Shown here piece after piece: positions 44,226 to 55,873 of a stretch of 64,000 bases of DNA; positions within the stretch are counted from its first letter, which is position 1, and each line of letters begins with the position of its first letter. The stretch is taken from positions 45,924,999-45,988,998 of the forward strand of contig OV277863.1 in assembly GCA_922989275.2 (NCBI GenBank), in the 5' to 3' direction. The stretch comes from Gari tellinella (lineage: Eukaryota; Mollusca; Bivalvia; Cardiida; Psammobiidae). The position numbers and the translations under genes are program-made. Below the pieces are notes generated by a model that saw only the letters and a program-made list of their open reading frames with translations, was not told the DNA's origin and ran no database searches.

Positions 44226-44586
44226 TCAGCCACATGTCTTCGAAGATTTCAATTCTTTCTTACTAGGTGGTCGTTTTACATAAATTATATAGCTTTATCA
44301 ACCACATTTGATTTGGAATTTTATGAAAAGAAAAGTAAGATATTGATGATTTGAAGTTTTGTAGATCGAAGTTGTGTTTTCAAAGTTTGTAACAGGTTTT
44401 CTTGCTTTATTGTTCGTTTTTAATGGGAGTTATAATAGCTGGTATTTATTTGATCTATTGCTATGCATTAGTTATAAATTTGCCCATTTAATATTATGAG
44501 CATGGAAGGCTCCATTGGGCGCAGACGGGTTAAAATATATAAATCGGCTTATACATTGTACTAGAGGTTGTGTATGGTACTAGAGG

Positions 44587-44834
44587 TACAGTGGAGAAAA
44601 CGTTATTTCCTGTTTACACGCAAACGAAACGCAAACGCAAAACACTAAAATGTAGAAAATGTCAAGTTTTAGATATTTCTTACAATTCATTTTTATCTGA
44701 GTGGCAAACAGTTTGGAGCCTGATCAGACGCCGGGTTACCCGGCGTCTGATCTGGCTCCAAACTGTTTGCAGTGGAAATAAACGTTTTAGCGTAAACGCG
44801 TTTATTGGGAAAGAATAACACATCGTCCACTGTA
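44587..44834 (-). mobile_element. MITE family M1
   Basis: TACAGTGGAGAAAACGTTAT to GTCCACTGTA, core intact. Confidence 0.9.
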
Positions 44835-44959
44835 TGATAGTAACGGGTACATCTATGTGGTGTTTAGGTACAATCATGATGTTTAAAACACGCCTATCTC
44901 ACAGACAGTATTCTTGTTGTTTGTAGGGCCAAAAACTCTACTCCATCACTGCCAATGGC

Positions 44960-45145
44960 TCAATAATGCGACTTTGCAAACAGTTTGGAGCCTGATGAGA
45001 CGCCGCGTAACGCGGCGTCTGATCAGGATTATTCTATTTAGCACTCGAAACGACATTTCATCAGTCAAAACAGCTCCAAAGATGACTTTGAAAATATTGC
45101 TGACGACACTTCCGATGCAGACGGTATTCTGGCGGTAAGAGGGTT
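44960..45145 (+). mobile_element. M8-like MITE, partial
   Basis: AATGCGACTTTGCAAACAG and the core GGAGCCTGATGAGACGCCGC-GTAAC-GCGGCGTCTGATCAGG; one arm has GATGAG, the other GATCAG. Ends about GGCGGTAAGAGGGTTA. Confidence 0.55.
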
Positions 45146-45191
45146 AGAGCAGACAATAAAACTTGGCAGGGAAAGAGTTTAACAAAACACT

Positions 45192-45405
45192 TTAACCCTT
45201 AGCCTGCCACTCACGACTATAGCTCCATATGCAAACAGCTTGGATCCGGATGAGACGCCGAGTAACTCGGCGTCTCATCCAGATCCAAGCTGTTTGACAC
45301 TCGGACAACATTTTCAGCAATTTTGAGCAACTTTGAAGCAATTTGAAACTTGAAGCAGATGAGAAATATAGCAGACAACAATTTATTTGGCGGGCTAAGG
45401 GTTAA
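45192..45405. mobile_element. TTAA-flanked MITE with GATGAGACG core (M8/M9 group)
   Basis: TTAA-CCCTTAGCCTGCC and GGCGGGCTAAGGG-TTAA. The core GGATCCGGATGAGACGCCGA with GTAAC centre and CTCGGCGTCTCATCCAGATC: the GAGACG change is matched by CGTCTC in the other arm. Confidence 0.85.
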
Positions 45406-45424
45406 CGTGTAACATACTATTTAC

Positions 45425-45668
45425 AGTTGGAGAGTCTTTATTATTTCCCGTTTAAACGAAGCTAAGGGCAAACGCAATTCAATAAAATTGAGAAAGTTAC
45501 ATTTCTTTCTAAGAAATTTTGACAATTAATTTAAGTCTTAGTGAACAGTATAGAGACTGATCAATCGCCGGGTTTCTCACAGTCAGTCCAAAAACTGTTT
45601 ACTATGGATATAATTGTTAAAGCTTCAACGAGCTTTTTGGGAAAGAATAACATATTGTCCAGCATAGT
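45425..45668 (-). mobile_element. Degenerate M1 MITE
   Basis: ACAGTTGGAGAGTCTTTATT, CCCGTTTAAACG, a mutated core, and GGGAAAGAATAACATATTGT. Confidence 0.55.
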
Positions 45669-45851
45669 TCAACGAGGACACACTTTGTCATTTCCAGCTA
45701 TTTGCGAGAAATGTTTATCTAAAGGTCATTCGGAATGCCAAACATTTCGATTTGATCAGTTTTCTCACTGAGTCGCCCCGAACATTATTACATGTAGCCG
45801 ATAACAACCGGCACACGTGTTCCTTTTTCATCCGATTTTCATCTAAATCCA

Positions 45852-46075
45852 GTATTATTATTATACCTGATTTATATAGCGCTCTTTTCACACAGGAGTT
45901 GTGCGTTCAAAAGCGCTTCACATGAAATTATATAAATGTACCTACAAAGCGAGAAATACAAATAACTACATTCACAATAAAAATGATACAATATTGAGAT
46001 GAAATTCTTCCAATATTATTACCAAGATTATAAAAATGTTATAGTAAGTTTGTAAAATCATTTTTAAAATGAGTC
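45852..46075 (-). repeat. Dispersed repeat, inverted copy of 13545
   Basis: ATTATTATTATACCTGATTT then AGCGCTCTTTTCACACAGGA through GTAAGTTTGTAAAATCA, the reverse of the 13545 copy. Confidence 0.65.
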
Positions 46076-46307
46076 AAATAATTAAAAGATCAATGGCATG
46101 ATTAAAAACAGAGTGGTTTTTTGTTTGTTTGTTGGTTTGTTTGTATAACTCACATAAGACGAGAATAGCAGTCTTTGATATAGCAAACAGGTTAATCCAG
46201 AACCAGAAGGTACGTTGCAACACTTTGGGACAAGTCACTGCGTATCGGACTTAAAGACACTCATATGATATTAATTATAATTTACTAAATAAACCAGGGG
46301 CCCGTTT

Positions 46308-46545
46308 TACAGTGGAGAAAACGTTATTCTTTCCCAATAAACGCGTTTACGCTAAAACTATTATTTAGTTTGGAGCCAGATCAGACGGCGGGTAACCCGC
46401 CGTCTGATCTGGCTCCAAACTGTTTGCCATTCGGATTAAAATAAACATTTATAATTGTAAAATAGTTGCCATTTTCTCCATTTTAATGCGATGCGTTTGC
46501 GTTTCGTTTGCGTTTAAACGGGAAAGAATAACGTTCTCCACTGTT
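46308..46545 (+). mobile_element. MITE family M1 with compensated core
   Basis: TACAGTGGAGAAAACG to CGTTCTCCACTGT. The core has CAGACGGCGGG...CCCGCCGTCTG where other copies have CAGACGCCGGG...CCCGGCGTCTG, and AGATC...GATCT pairs exactly. The palindrome is therefore perfect despite two base changes. Confidence 0.9.
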
Positions 46546-46559
46546 CGAAACGTCGTGCG

Positions 46560-47220
46560 ACAAATATTTTGTGAGACGGTTTTAAAAATAAAAGGTTAAC
46601 ACAAAATAAAATTTACGTGTACATATTAACGCCGTCTTTCAATTTGGTCACTGGTTTCTTAAAGAAGCTGTAAATAGTGCAGAACCTGGCCAAAGGACGG
46701 GATTCTTATCCTCTTGTCTCATGTCTTGTCTCAACCTAGTACCCGGTGCATCTTGATCTGACTAAGTGCGATAATACTGACTGTCTTATAAATGTATCTA
46801 TCTTGTAAAAACAGCCGGGCGTAATGTTTTCAACCAACTCAGCTAAGTACAGTCAAAATGAGTTATGGGATAACTGCTTGAAAAAACTACGCTTGCAAAA
46901 CCAGTGTTCGGCGAACATTTAGCGTAGCAGAATGAATCTCTCTAAAGACAGATGGCACTCGTTTGCCCATAGATTATCCGCGTTATTTCGTTAGAATAGT
47001 TTTCATATTGTCAAATACATGTATTGTCTCATTTTCGGTCCTTCAGACACGGAACAATTTAACGCAGGACGAAAGTAATACAGAAAGCTCATAAAGTATA
47101 TTGATATAATACCTTTTTAGTGCATTAAACAGTACTTTGCTTCAACGGATCCAAACTCTGCCTTACTGGTAGTTTTATGCCGTAAAAGAGAGGCAGCAGT
47201 GTAGATTGCTATTTTAGTGT
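46560..47220. other. Intron 7 stretch, nothing recognised
   Basis: Mixed-composition DNA without core palindromes, paired termini or domain-bearing frames. Confidence 0.4.
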
Positions 47221-47228
47221 TTTTGTTG

Positions 47229-47484
47229 TCTTTAACATTTTCCCTTATAGAAGCGACTTTCAGCACATGCATTTTATTCATCCGCTGAAGAAAAAAGTTC
47301 CAATATATACCGTAATGAATGTGTGTCATATTCAATACTTTCCTTATTCTAACAGGTAATAGCTTAAAGCAGGCTGAAAGTAAAGCAGAATGCGCCATAT
47401 GGCGCATTCTGCTTTACTTTCAACCTGCCTTAAGTAGTCACCTATTTTCAAAACTAGAGACAGGCTTTCGGGTAAATTTGTTAA
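47229..47484 (-). mobile_element. MITE family M4
   Basis: TTTAACATTTTCCCTTATAG to GGGTAAATTTGTTAA. The core AAGCAGAATGCGCCATATGG and GCGCATTCTGCTTT is paired. The centre is CATATG instead of CTTAAG, and the change keeps the palindrome. Confidence 0.8.
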
Positions 47485-47489
47485 AACGA

Positions 47490-48360
47490 ATTTATACTGA
47501 CACGAAAAAGAAACTGTGCACTTGTTTAGGAATTAAAATTTTCATCTTTTTTGAAGAAATATTGGCAAATGTGGTATCAAAATGTTTGTAAATACTTGTT
47601 TTACACGATGCTTCAAAAAATTGTTTTTAATAAAATCCGTGTAATTATTAATGCACTTTTAACGCTTGAATGAAGAAGAGGTTAAAAGTGAAAGTTGCAA
47701 ATCGGTATTGTTTCCTAAATTTTTGAAAAATAAAATGGATTTAAATCGGTATGTGTAATGTCCCCATCTTAGACTGACCAATGCATTAATTCTCGAACGC
47801 ATTGGCCTGACGTTACGTCTTGTGACGTTGATTATCTACCCTGATGTGCTGGCTTGCTGGACCATAACTGATCTCTAACGCTTCTATTTTGACCGTTACG
47901 ATGTCGAAGAGTGATGATAGTATTATGGTGGCAATTAAACTGCCCAGTGACGTCAGAGACGCTGACGTCGGGTGAAAGCTGCTGAATTGTCTGAATTCGA
48001 TCTTTTTCTTGAAGTCGTGGCAGCTTATTAACGAGTTTAATTCAAATATACTGTGATTTTACTACTGCATAATCAGTAAAGATATCGGTCAGTGAAAAGC
48101 TGTACTTGTTAACATGCTGCACAGGCAGCACGTGCATAATATTGCATTATAGCCGTTGGTACGTTTGAATAACACCCGGGTGCTTTAATATTAGGTAAAT
48201 TAGTGCAATGTGTGTAGAATTCTTTTATCACTCATTACGCTAAAATTTAACATTCTAATTTTAATAACGAAAAAGTTACACTCAATATAAAAGTGCACAG
48301 TTTCTTTTTCGTGTCAGTATACTACACAACAACTAGCTCTTCCTAACTTCATTTTTATAC
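47490..48360. other. Intron 7 stretch, nothing recognised
   Basis: Includes paired ACGTCAGAGACGCTGACGTC-like sequence near 47950 but no clear element or gene. Confidence 0.4.
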
Positions 48361-48364
48361 TTAC

Positions 48365-49024
48365 TGAGGTAACAAGAAGTATTGTTCAGCATTGACAAGA
48401 AACCAGACGAACATTTGCACGTGCTGTTGACACACCGGCTATTTTCAACTGCAAATGAACAGTCGTTATCTTCGAGACAATTGTCATCCCCAATTATTCT
48501 TTTAGTACAGCTAGTATTTCCATTGGTCGAATAGTAACCAGTGTTACACTCGCATGTATCGTTTCTACATTCTGATGACGTCACTGCTGTACTACAATCA
48601 GCATCTACATCGCATATATCCGTAATGACACGTAGTCTACATTCCGTATCGTTGTTCATTTCAATCCATCCTCTCTCACATATACATGTCTGATTTAGAC
48701 ATATACTTGTATTTACTGCGTCAAAACAGTCTTTGTCCGTTTCACATGAGTTAGATATAGTACGTCTGACACATGTCGTACCAGTGACGTCACTGTAATA
48801 TCCGGATGCGCATGCGCATGTGTTATTACAAAAACTATTTTGAATTAAAAGGTAACAGTCTAAATCTACTTCACAGAAATCTCCAATTTGATTTTGCACA
48901 CAGTTTGTTAGGTTGTCATTTGGTTTTAGACCTGTCATACAGCGACACGTATTCGACTCGCACGTGCTATTGAAGATGACACTGTCACAGTCTTCGTCTT
49001 CTTTGCATGTATCTGACAGTTTTC
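48365..49024 (-). CDS. Exon 7: five EB/EGF-like modules
   Basis: Acceptor TTTTTTTCAG, donor CTCA-GTAAGTAT, phase 1 in and out, 660 bases. Five modules of about 44 residues open LSDTCKEDEDC, IGDFCEVDLDC, ISNSCETDKDC, ITDICDVDADC and IGDDNCLEDNDC. Each continues C-x8-C, then C-x-C and a G-Y/W/F turn. Shared linkers of the I-G-D/I-T-D type mark module borders. Numerous sequons (NST, NNT, NDT, NTS). The closeness of the modules to those in exon 8 suggests one expansion. EB modules are known from nematode and mollusc surface proteins; no ligand can be inferred. Confidence 0.93.
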
Positions 49025-49189
49025 CTGAAAAAAAGAGATGACATATCAGGTGTTGCAATGCGTTACTTGTTATTTTAAGATTAATCTATCCTTAATCATG
49101 TCATAATATCGCTTCTCACAAAGATATAACACCTAGTTTTCATACTTGTAAAAAGTGTCTATGCATCTGGAAAATGTACAATGCAATTC

Positions 49190-49374
49190 TTCTTTTAAAA
49201 CCACTAAAATGTATAATTGACTGTATAAAAGATATAACAGGTGGATACTTAAAGCAATGCGTACGTAAAACAGAAAAGCTTTTGATTTACTTACAGCATA
49301 CTTTAAGCAGCTTCCTGCCTTCAACACCTAATAGGTAATACGATTTGGAGGTCGTAATAGAGAGGTTTACTGTA
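49190..49374. mobile_element. MITE family M5, decayed
   Basis: CTTTTAAAACCACTAAAATG, TACTTAAAGCAATGCG and AATAGAGAGGTTTACTGTA. The left terminus is lost. Confidence 0.6.
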
Positions 49375-49809
49375 CGTCGGCGAGAGTATCATATATACAT
49401 AAAGTCAAATGTCCACTGCACATAATAAATACACTTTCAGTATTGTTATATATTGTAACAATAAATATCGTTTAACTTAATTGTCTTTTTCATTTTTTCA
49501 AGTAAGTTTTTGCAACTAGTTGGTTGATTTAATTCAATATCCAGTCAAATTAATTCAATTTTAATATAAAGTTATATCGTTGTAAAAGTTATACAATGTA
49601 CATGTATATCAGAATGAAGTCGCGATAGTAATCCGATGTTTAACAAAGCAATTGTTAATTTCCAAAAACGACTTTTAATAACTGAACTATATTTGCAGCG
49701 TCTTTTGTACACATAAAACTTCTTGTATTTTAATAACAGAGATGTTCCCTTATGTATTCAAGTATATCATGAACTGAGTGTAATAAAGGATATTGAAATT
49801 GAAACTTAC

Positions 49810-49941
49810 GTTTGTTGCACATGTTCCCTGAGTCGCTCTGATAGTACCCGGTATAACATTTGCACGTGTTGTTCGTACACTGACTGTGAGACACAGCGTG
49901 GAGACAATCTGCATCAGATGAGCAAGGGTCACCGACCTGTC
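49810..49941 (-). CDS. Exon 6: EB/EGF-like module
   Basis: Acceptor TATTTTCAG, donor AAAC-GTAAGT, phase 1 in and out, 132 bases. It encodes QVGDPCSSDADCLHAVSHSQ, then CTNNTCKCYTGYYQSDSGNM and CNK. Standard six-Cys unit with D-A-D-C and C-K-C-x-x-G-Y-Y. One sequon (NNT). Confidence 0.9.
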
Positions 49942-50020
49942 CTGAAAATAGTTTGAATACTAACTCAGAGTTTAACTTACAAAGAGTGCGTGTAGCGAGG
50001 TTCTTTAATATCTGAGAGTG

Positions 50021-50239
50021 TACAGTGGAGAATCTGTTATTCTTTCCCGTTTAAACGCAAACGCAAAGCACTAAAACGTAGAAAAGAACAACCTTTGGAC
50101 AATTCTGATATTTCATGTTTATCTTGGTGGCAAACAGTTTGGAGCCTGATAAGACGCCGGGTTACCCGGCGTCTGATCAGGCTCCAAACTGTTTGCACTG
50201 CAAATAATAGTTTTAGCTTAAACGCGTTTATTGGGAAAT
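50021..50239 (-). mobile_element. MITE family M1, right end truncated
   Basis: TACAGTGGAGAATCTGTTAT at the left, core with GATAAGACGCC. It stops at GTTTATTGGGAAA without the final terminus. Confidence 0.85.
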
Positions 50240-50516
50240 AGTCATTCTTGTATATTTACATTCACCCTGTACAGTCTTTATATAAACACTTTAAAAAAAA
50301 AAAAATAGATTTGCATTTTCCCCATGAATGTTAATGTCAAGACTATTAGAAAGTCGCATTATTTCAGTGTACATGGGGAAAGTTTATGTTGTAATGTGCA
50401 AACCATATATAAAGAGATCATACTACGATTGGCAACGCATAGCAATGGGCAAAATGATTACAGGCTTACAAGTTCTTTGGATCACGGTTAACAATGAAAT
50501 ATTAATATAAAAACAA

Positions 50517-50662
50517 ATTGCGTACTTCCGATATTCATCCGGTTATGAAACTAAGTCGCCTATACTAGCAAAGAGCAACGTGAACCATTCGGGCTTCACT
50601 ATCTTTGCTAGTAGAAGCGAATGAGTTTCATAACCGCATGAATACCGGAAGTACGCAATTCA
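50517..50662. repeat. Long foldback, about 70-base arms
   Basis: AATTGCGTACTTCCGATATT and AATACCGGAAGTACGCAATT at the ends, GGTTATGAAAC arms and a TACTAGCAAAG middle. Arms match at most positions. It is unrelated to the GATCAGACG core. Confidence 0.85.
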
Positions 50663-50934
50663 TTGCGGCAGCATAAGACGACGAATCAATTGTCTTGATA
50701 GACTATAAGGACAGATGGAAACTTAATACTGACCAAATGAAGCTGTTTACTATTTCTCTCCTATATTTTATTTAATGCCCCCATCCTGTTGATATTTACA
50801 TACTAACCAAAGGACTTGCCATCTTTTTAGTTAATGTAGAAAGAGTCGCATAATTCTATCATCAATATACATGTATAAGATCAGTATTTAATATCGTTGT
50901 TAACTTCAACAAAATATACCTGTTTAAAATTTAC

Positions 50935-51145
50935 GCTCGCACTTATTACATTTGCAAACACTGTAGACCCAGATCAAAAAGTTCCTATAGGAGCCCTCTG
51001 ATCAGAGGACTACACTATTTGCTAATTTTGAACGGTATTTATTGAACTAAGAGTTACTAAGTGTTGAAAGAATAAAGGACAACTTTGATATGGGTATTCT
51101 GCCAAAATTAAAATCTGATACTACATACATGTATGTCAGCGAGTT
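50935..51145. mobile_element. M10-like MITE, decayed
   Basis: Core GTAGACCCAGATCAAAAAG-TTCCTATAGGAGCCCTCTGATC with CAAACA.../TTTGC outer arms. GAGTTAA marks the right end. Confidence 0.5.
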
Positions 51146-51190
51146 AAAAAGCCATAGAACTATCTGCATACTAATACCACTTTGAATGAC

Positions 51191-51330
51191 CAGTGTTTAT
51201 GCTTATAGAGCTCTTAAGATGAATCTGGTATCGTTTGCAAGCTGTTGATTGGTTAGATGTGAGCTCTTTCTCACATCTGACCAATAGAAGCTTGAGAACG
51301 ATCTCAAACTCAACACAAACGCTTAATAAA
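51191..51330. mobile_element. Palindromic MITE family M7
   Basis: AAGCTGTTGATTGGTTAGAT and ATCTGACCAATAGAAGCTTG around GTGAGCTCTTTCTCAC. Confidence 0.65.
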
Positions 51331-51611
51331 AATGTATTTATATTGGGCATTTGACCGTATAACACCTTCCATAATCGTGCTATAAATTTTTTTGACTTGG
51401 TTTAACCACGGAGCGCTCATTGTTTTAACACAAAAATCGAGCACATTAATATAGATTTGTTTTCTGTGTCTAAGGGAGCTCTTTCCTTTACCTCCATCAT
51501 GCTTTCTGCTGCCACATGTATTATTAACACTTTCAATTATTCTGTTGAGAGGTCGTAAATTTGAAACCTTCTAATTGAAACATTACAAGTGTACACCCAA
51601 AGTGCGCTTAC

Positions 51612-51743
51612 TTAGTAGACATATGTCAGTATCGTTGCCATGGTAATATCCCGGTCCACATTCACAAAATCCTTCAGTACAGTTGCTATGGTTATTGAAA
51701 AGTAAACACTCTTCTTCTAGTTGACACGCATCACCAAGAACAA
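51612..51743 (-). CDS. Exon 5: EB/EGF-like module
   Basis: Acceptor CTTTTTCAG, donor CTAA-GTAAGC, phase 1 in and out, 132 bases. It encodes VLGDACQLEEECLLFNNHSN, then CTEGFCECGPGYYHGNDTDI and CLL. It is a standard six-Cys unit (E-E-C in place of D-C; C-E-C-G-P-G-Y-Y). Two sequons (NHS, NDT). No open frame over 60 codons with an ATG marks it, so it was found from the splice pattern. Confidence 0.88.
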
Positions 51744-51779
51744 CTGAAAAAGAACAAAACTAGTTAGATGATGCTATGT

Positions 51780-52550
51780 TATAATCTTACAAACAAGATC
51801 ATACAACATAACATGGTACAATTCTCGTATTTATCAGATTACGAATATGTGCACTATACTGTAGCATAAAACAATATAGTACAAAACAGTCCTATATAAT
51901 TCAATACCAGTATACATGTAATAAAATGCAAAATTGCCCTTTGTGGTACCGATATGGATCAGTGTGTTACTTGTAATAAACACTTGATTGACAGAGGATC
52001 ATTCCAGTATCTGTTTTAGAATGATTATTTGTGCAATGTAGAAAACTGTGTACTTTCCTAATGCTTATGTTATCAGTTCCTTAAATCGATGTAACGTATT
52101 GTAGCGTGTTTGTAGCGATTCATCTGGCTTTCTTTTAATTTGTAGAATAGTTTTTTTTAAATTATTTCAATATTTAAAAACATAGTTTTAATAAATCAAG
52201 TTTTGCAGTTAATTTTGGCAATGGTTCAAGCTTATACATTGATTTAACAGTAAACAAATAATATACCCTATGCCTTAAATTTCTGAATATACTGCTGTGC
52301 TTGAAAATGCCATTTTTATTGATAAATACAGTTGCACCTATGAAACTGCGGAAATAATTATTTAAAACGTACTCAGACAACTGGTATTTAACCATCAAAG
52401 AATTTACTACATTTTAAATGTATTGCTGTCGGGCAGATATTCTGAGTTCAAAATAATTTAATCAGCGTTATGTTAAAACAGATCTATTGGCAACAGAATT
52501 GTTCCTTGCGGTTGTGAAAAGTGAGCTAACTGAAATTTACTACGGGTTTA
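51780..52550. other. Intron 4 stretch, nothing recognised
   Basis: AT-rich with ACATAACATG-type simple sequence near 51805. No gene. Confidence 0.4.
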
Positions 52551-52559
52551 TCCCTCCTG

Positions 52560-52700
52560 CACATTGAACAGACATTACATTTTCACTGTTAAAGACAGAT
52601 GGCTGCTTAAGAAAAAAATGAAGGTAATTCCGAAAGGTCACACAGGAGGTTTTGCTTTCAGCTTTACTTTCACCTTGATTTAAGCTATCAGTTGTCATAA
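52560..52700 (+). repeat. M4/M5-like MITE relic
   Basis: AAAGACAGATGGCTGCTTAAG and CAGCTTTACTTTCACCTTGAT are what remains of a paired core. Confidence 0.4.
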
Positions 52701-52825
52701 TCATGGAATTTAACTGCATTATAAATATAATTAAAGACTTAGCTCATCTTAAGATTGAATCTGTTTGCATATTTTATTCTTCACAACTAATAGTACCAGT
52801 GACACCTACATTTTATATAATACAC

Positions 52826-53189
52826 TACAGCGTTCCCTCTCTACAACGACATCCAATGGGAGACAAATATTGTGTGCGTTGTTCGGAGGGAGTCGTTATA
52901 GGGAGGGAAACTGGTTTACATTTGCAAACAGTTTGAATCCAGATCAGACGACGCTTAACGCGGCGCCTGATCTGGATTCAAGCTGTTTGTCACTCGTTAT
53001 TAAGTTTTTTTCTGTCAAAATGTCCATTATGTAACTTTCGGAAAAACAGCAGACGACAGTTTTAAGCAGACGATATTGCAGAAGTGAAAGTGTCAGACAT
53101 AGTATCGTCTTGTTTTGGGAACAGCGGCAAGTGTCGTTGTAAGGAGGGAGTCGTTGTTCGGAGGGCCGTTATAGAGAGGGGACACTGTA
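52826..53189 (+). mobile_element. MITE family M2
   Basis: TACAGCGTTCCCTCTCTACA to AGAGAGGGGACACTGTA, internal GTTCGGAGGGAGTCGTTATA. Core GAATCCAGATCAGACGACGC-TTAACGCGGCGCC. Confidence 0.9.
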
Positions 53190-53214
53190 CTCAAAATGTG
53201 CTAAGCACAAAGAG

Positions 53215-53464
53215 TACAGTGGAGAATCTGTTATTCTTTCCCAATAAACGCGTTTACGCTAAAACTATTATTTGCAGTGCAAACAGTTTGGAGCCAGATC
53301 AGACGCCGGGTAACCCGGCGTCTGATCAGGCTCCAAACTGTTTGCCACCAAGATAAACAAGAATTATCAGAATTGTCCAAAAGTTGTTCTTTTCTACGTT
53401 TTAGTGCTTTGCGTTTGAGTACGTTTGCGTTTAAACGGGAAAGAATAACAGATTCTCCACTGTA
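53215..53464 (+). mobile_element. MITE family M1
   Basis: Complete 250-base copy, TACAGTGGAGAATCTG to GATTCTCCACTGTA, 26 bases from the M2 element's right end. Confidence 0.92.
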
Positions 53465-53469
53465 TACAC

Positions 53470-54160
53470 CATCATAGGTACCAATGCATTGACCCTATCA
53501 CTTCTCATTCCATAACTTCCTTCATTTTTGTTAAATTCCCCACATATTTGGAGATTTTGTTTTGCCAAGGGTTCTGATAACGTTTGCACTTGTTCAGGTC
53601 CTGTAGGCAAAACCCGAGGACATTATCATAATGTGAAGTTACTGAGATTTCACGAAAAAAATTCAAATCCATTGAATTCTACATTTTAATGTTCTTTGAG
53701 ATGTTATTCGTTAGTAAAAACAAAGTTTTTCCTTTCAAATTTCAATTATACTCATTATTGAATTGTAAAGAATGCTAGTTAAATTAAAAAAACAACAACA
53801 TAATTTGTAATGTTTGCAGTTTTCTGTGAAAAAGTGATATTTTATCTTTTTTACCAGGGCATCTGCATAGGAAATTGACATGTGTAAATCACATTAGAAC
53901 CTAACAATTGACATCTAGCTACAACTCATTTTGTTGAAATTGGACAAAACTGTGGAATTTATAAAGTGAAAAAGCGATAGGGTCGATGCATTGGCTCCTT
54001 TGAAGGTTTTATCTTTGGTGCTTAGCAAACTTTGGTAGTATATATTATTGATTGAGATTCTACAATATACGATACATTTCGAAAATCTGTAGAGCTGTAG
54101 CATGGAACTTATTCATATGCGACAAGACTTCAATAAATGCCTATACCAACTATTAAATTT
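53470..54160. other. Intron 4 stretch, nothing recognised
   Basis: AT-rich. The stretch AAAGTGAAAAAGCGATAGGG near 53965 resembles sequence at about 7050, so it is a low-copy repeat fragment. Confidence 0.4.
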
Positions 54161-54165
54161 TTATA

Positions 54166-54526
54166 TACAGCGCTCTTTCTTTACAACGACATCCAATGGA
54201 AGACCAAAAGTGTGTGCGTTGTTCAGAGGGTGTCGTTTTGGGGAGGGAAATAGGCTAAAATTTTGCAAACAGCTTGAATCCAGATCAGACGCCGCGTCAC
54301 GCGGCGTCTGATCTGGATTCAAGCTGTTTGTCAATCGTCATTAAGTATATTTCTGTCAAAATGTCAAAAATGTAACTTTGAGAAAAGCAGCAGACGACTA
54401 TTTTAGCAGACGACATTGCAGCAGTAAAAACGTTATACATAATTGTCGTGTTTAGGTAATAGCGGCAACGGTTGTTGTAAGGAGGGGTCGTTGTTCGGAG
54501 GGCCGTTGTAGGGAGGGAACGCTGTA
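54166..54526 (+). mobile_element. MITE family M2
   Basis: TACAGCGCTCTTTCTTTACA to AGGGAGGGAACGCTGTA. Core GAATCCAGATCAGACGCCGC with GTCAC centre; the arms are perfect. Confidence 0.9.
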
Positions 54527-54687
54527 TAAACTACTAAGATAAATACAGTGGTACAAAAGTTTTGCATAAACATTAACTTCCCTTTGACATATTTTAGATT
54601 TGGATAATTTAGATGGATAAATTCTGAAATGTCAACAGTCAGACCTACAGCATCATAATGATTATTGTCATTAAAGGTATTTTACAG

Positions 54688-54881
54688 AACAGTAAACCTT
54701 TTCTATGACGACCACAAATCGAATGCTAATTGATTGAAAAATCGACAGGTGACAGCTTAAATCAAAGTGACATTAAAACAGAAAGCTTACTAAGGAGCTT
54801 TCAGATTTACTGTCACTTTGCTTTAAGCAGTCACCCGTCGTAAACACGTAATAATTAACACAATAGAGAGGTTTTACTGTA
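54688..54881. mobile_element. MITE family M5
   Basis: AACAGTAAACCTTTTCTATG to AGAGAGGTTTTACTGTA, hairpin AGAAAGCTTACTAAGGAGCT. Confidence 0.75.
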
Positions 54882-55029
54882 CCGCAGTTACATAACGAGG
54901 TTCTGACAGTTGATAAGGCCCTGAAGGCAGACTTAATGGAATACTGGATAGCGTGTTCGTTATGGGTTTTGTCTGACTTAAGCTCTGGAAGAAACCCTGA
55001 GTAAATCACACGATTTGCCACCTAGTTAG

Positions 55030-55279
55030 TACAGTGGAGAATGTGTTATTCTTTCCCAATAAACGCGTTTACGCTAAAACTATTATTTGCAGTGCAAACA
55101 GTTTGGAGCCAGATCAGACGCCGGGTAACCCGGCGTCTGATCAGGCTCCAAACTGTTTGCCACCAAGATAAACAAGAATTATCAGAATAGTCCAAAAGTT
55201 GTTCTCTTCTACGTTTTAGTGCTTTGCTTTTGCGTACGTTTGCGTTTAAACGGGAAAGAATAACAGATTCTCCACTGTA
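55030..55279 (+). mobile_element. MITE family M1
   Basis: Complete 250-base copy, TACAGTGGAGAATGTG to GATTCTCCACTGTA. Confidence 0.92.
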
Positions 55280-55640
55280 AAACCGATCAAGAGATTTTAC
55301 CTAGTAATGTTCTCTCACATTATCTCTCATTTCTAGGGAGAACGCAAACGGAATACCCAAGAAGTGGCTATAAAGTGAAGAAAGACCATTTCTAGTGAAT
55401 GTATCAAATCCGATATCAAGCTAAAGCTTGTAAACCATAAAGTTATTCAAAATACGGTACAGGCTTTCAAACTTGTCTAGAATATATTTTTGCGTGTGGG
55501 TTTTCCTATCGAAAGTTGAGACGTATTTGCAAACACTTTCGACCTAGATCAAATACGAATCTGTGTTTCAAATAGTTTGACTCTGGTCTTGAAGTTTATT
55601 ATATGCCTTCGAGTGATATCGAGCGTTTCCGCGTGTATTT

Positions 55641-55705
55641 GCAGAGTAAAATACAAGAGTCTGTATCAGCCACCTTGTATCAGCCACTTTGTATTTTACT
55701 CTGAC
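55641..55705. repeat. Small inverted repeat
   Basis: AGAGTAAAATACAAGAGTC and TTGTATTTTACTCT with a duplicated TGTATCAGCCAC loop. Confidence 0.7.
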
Positions 55706-55873
55706 CTCGCTTTCGATTTGACGTGACGTCATTTACGTACATGTACGAGTGCCGCGTTATTCTTTCTGACATACAAAAAATCTTGTTCAGCTTCAAATAA
55801 CTAATACATTTTGGATATAAAATGATTTAAACAACTATTTAGTTGTTTCTGGTTTGTATTCAAGGCATATAAT

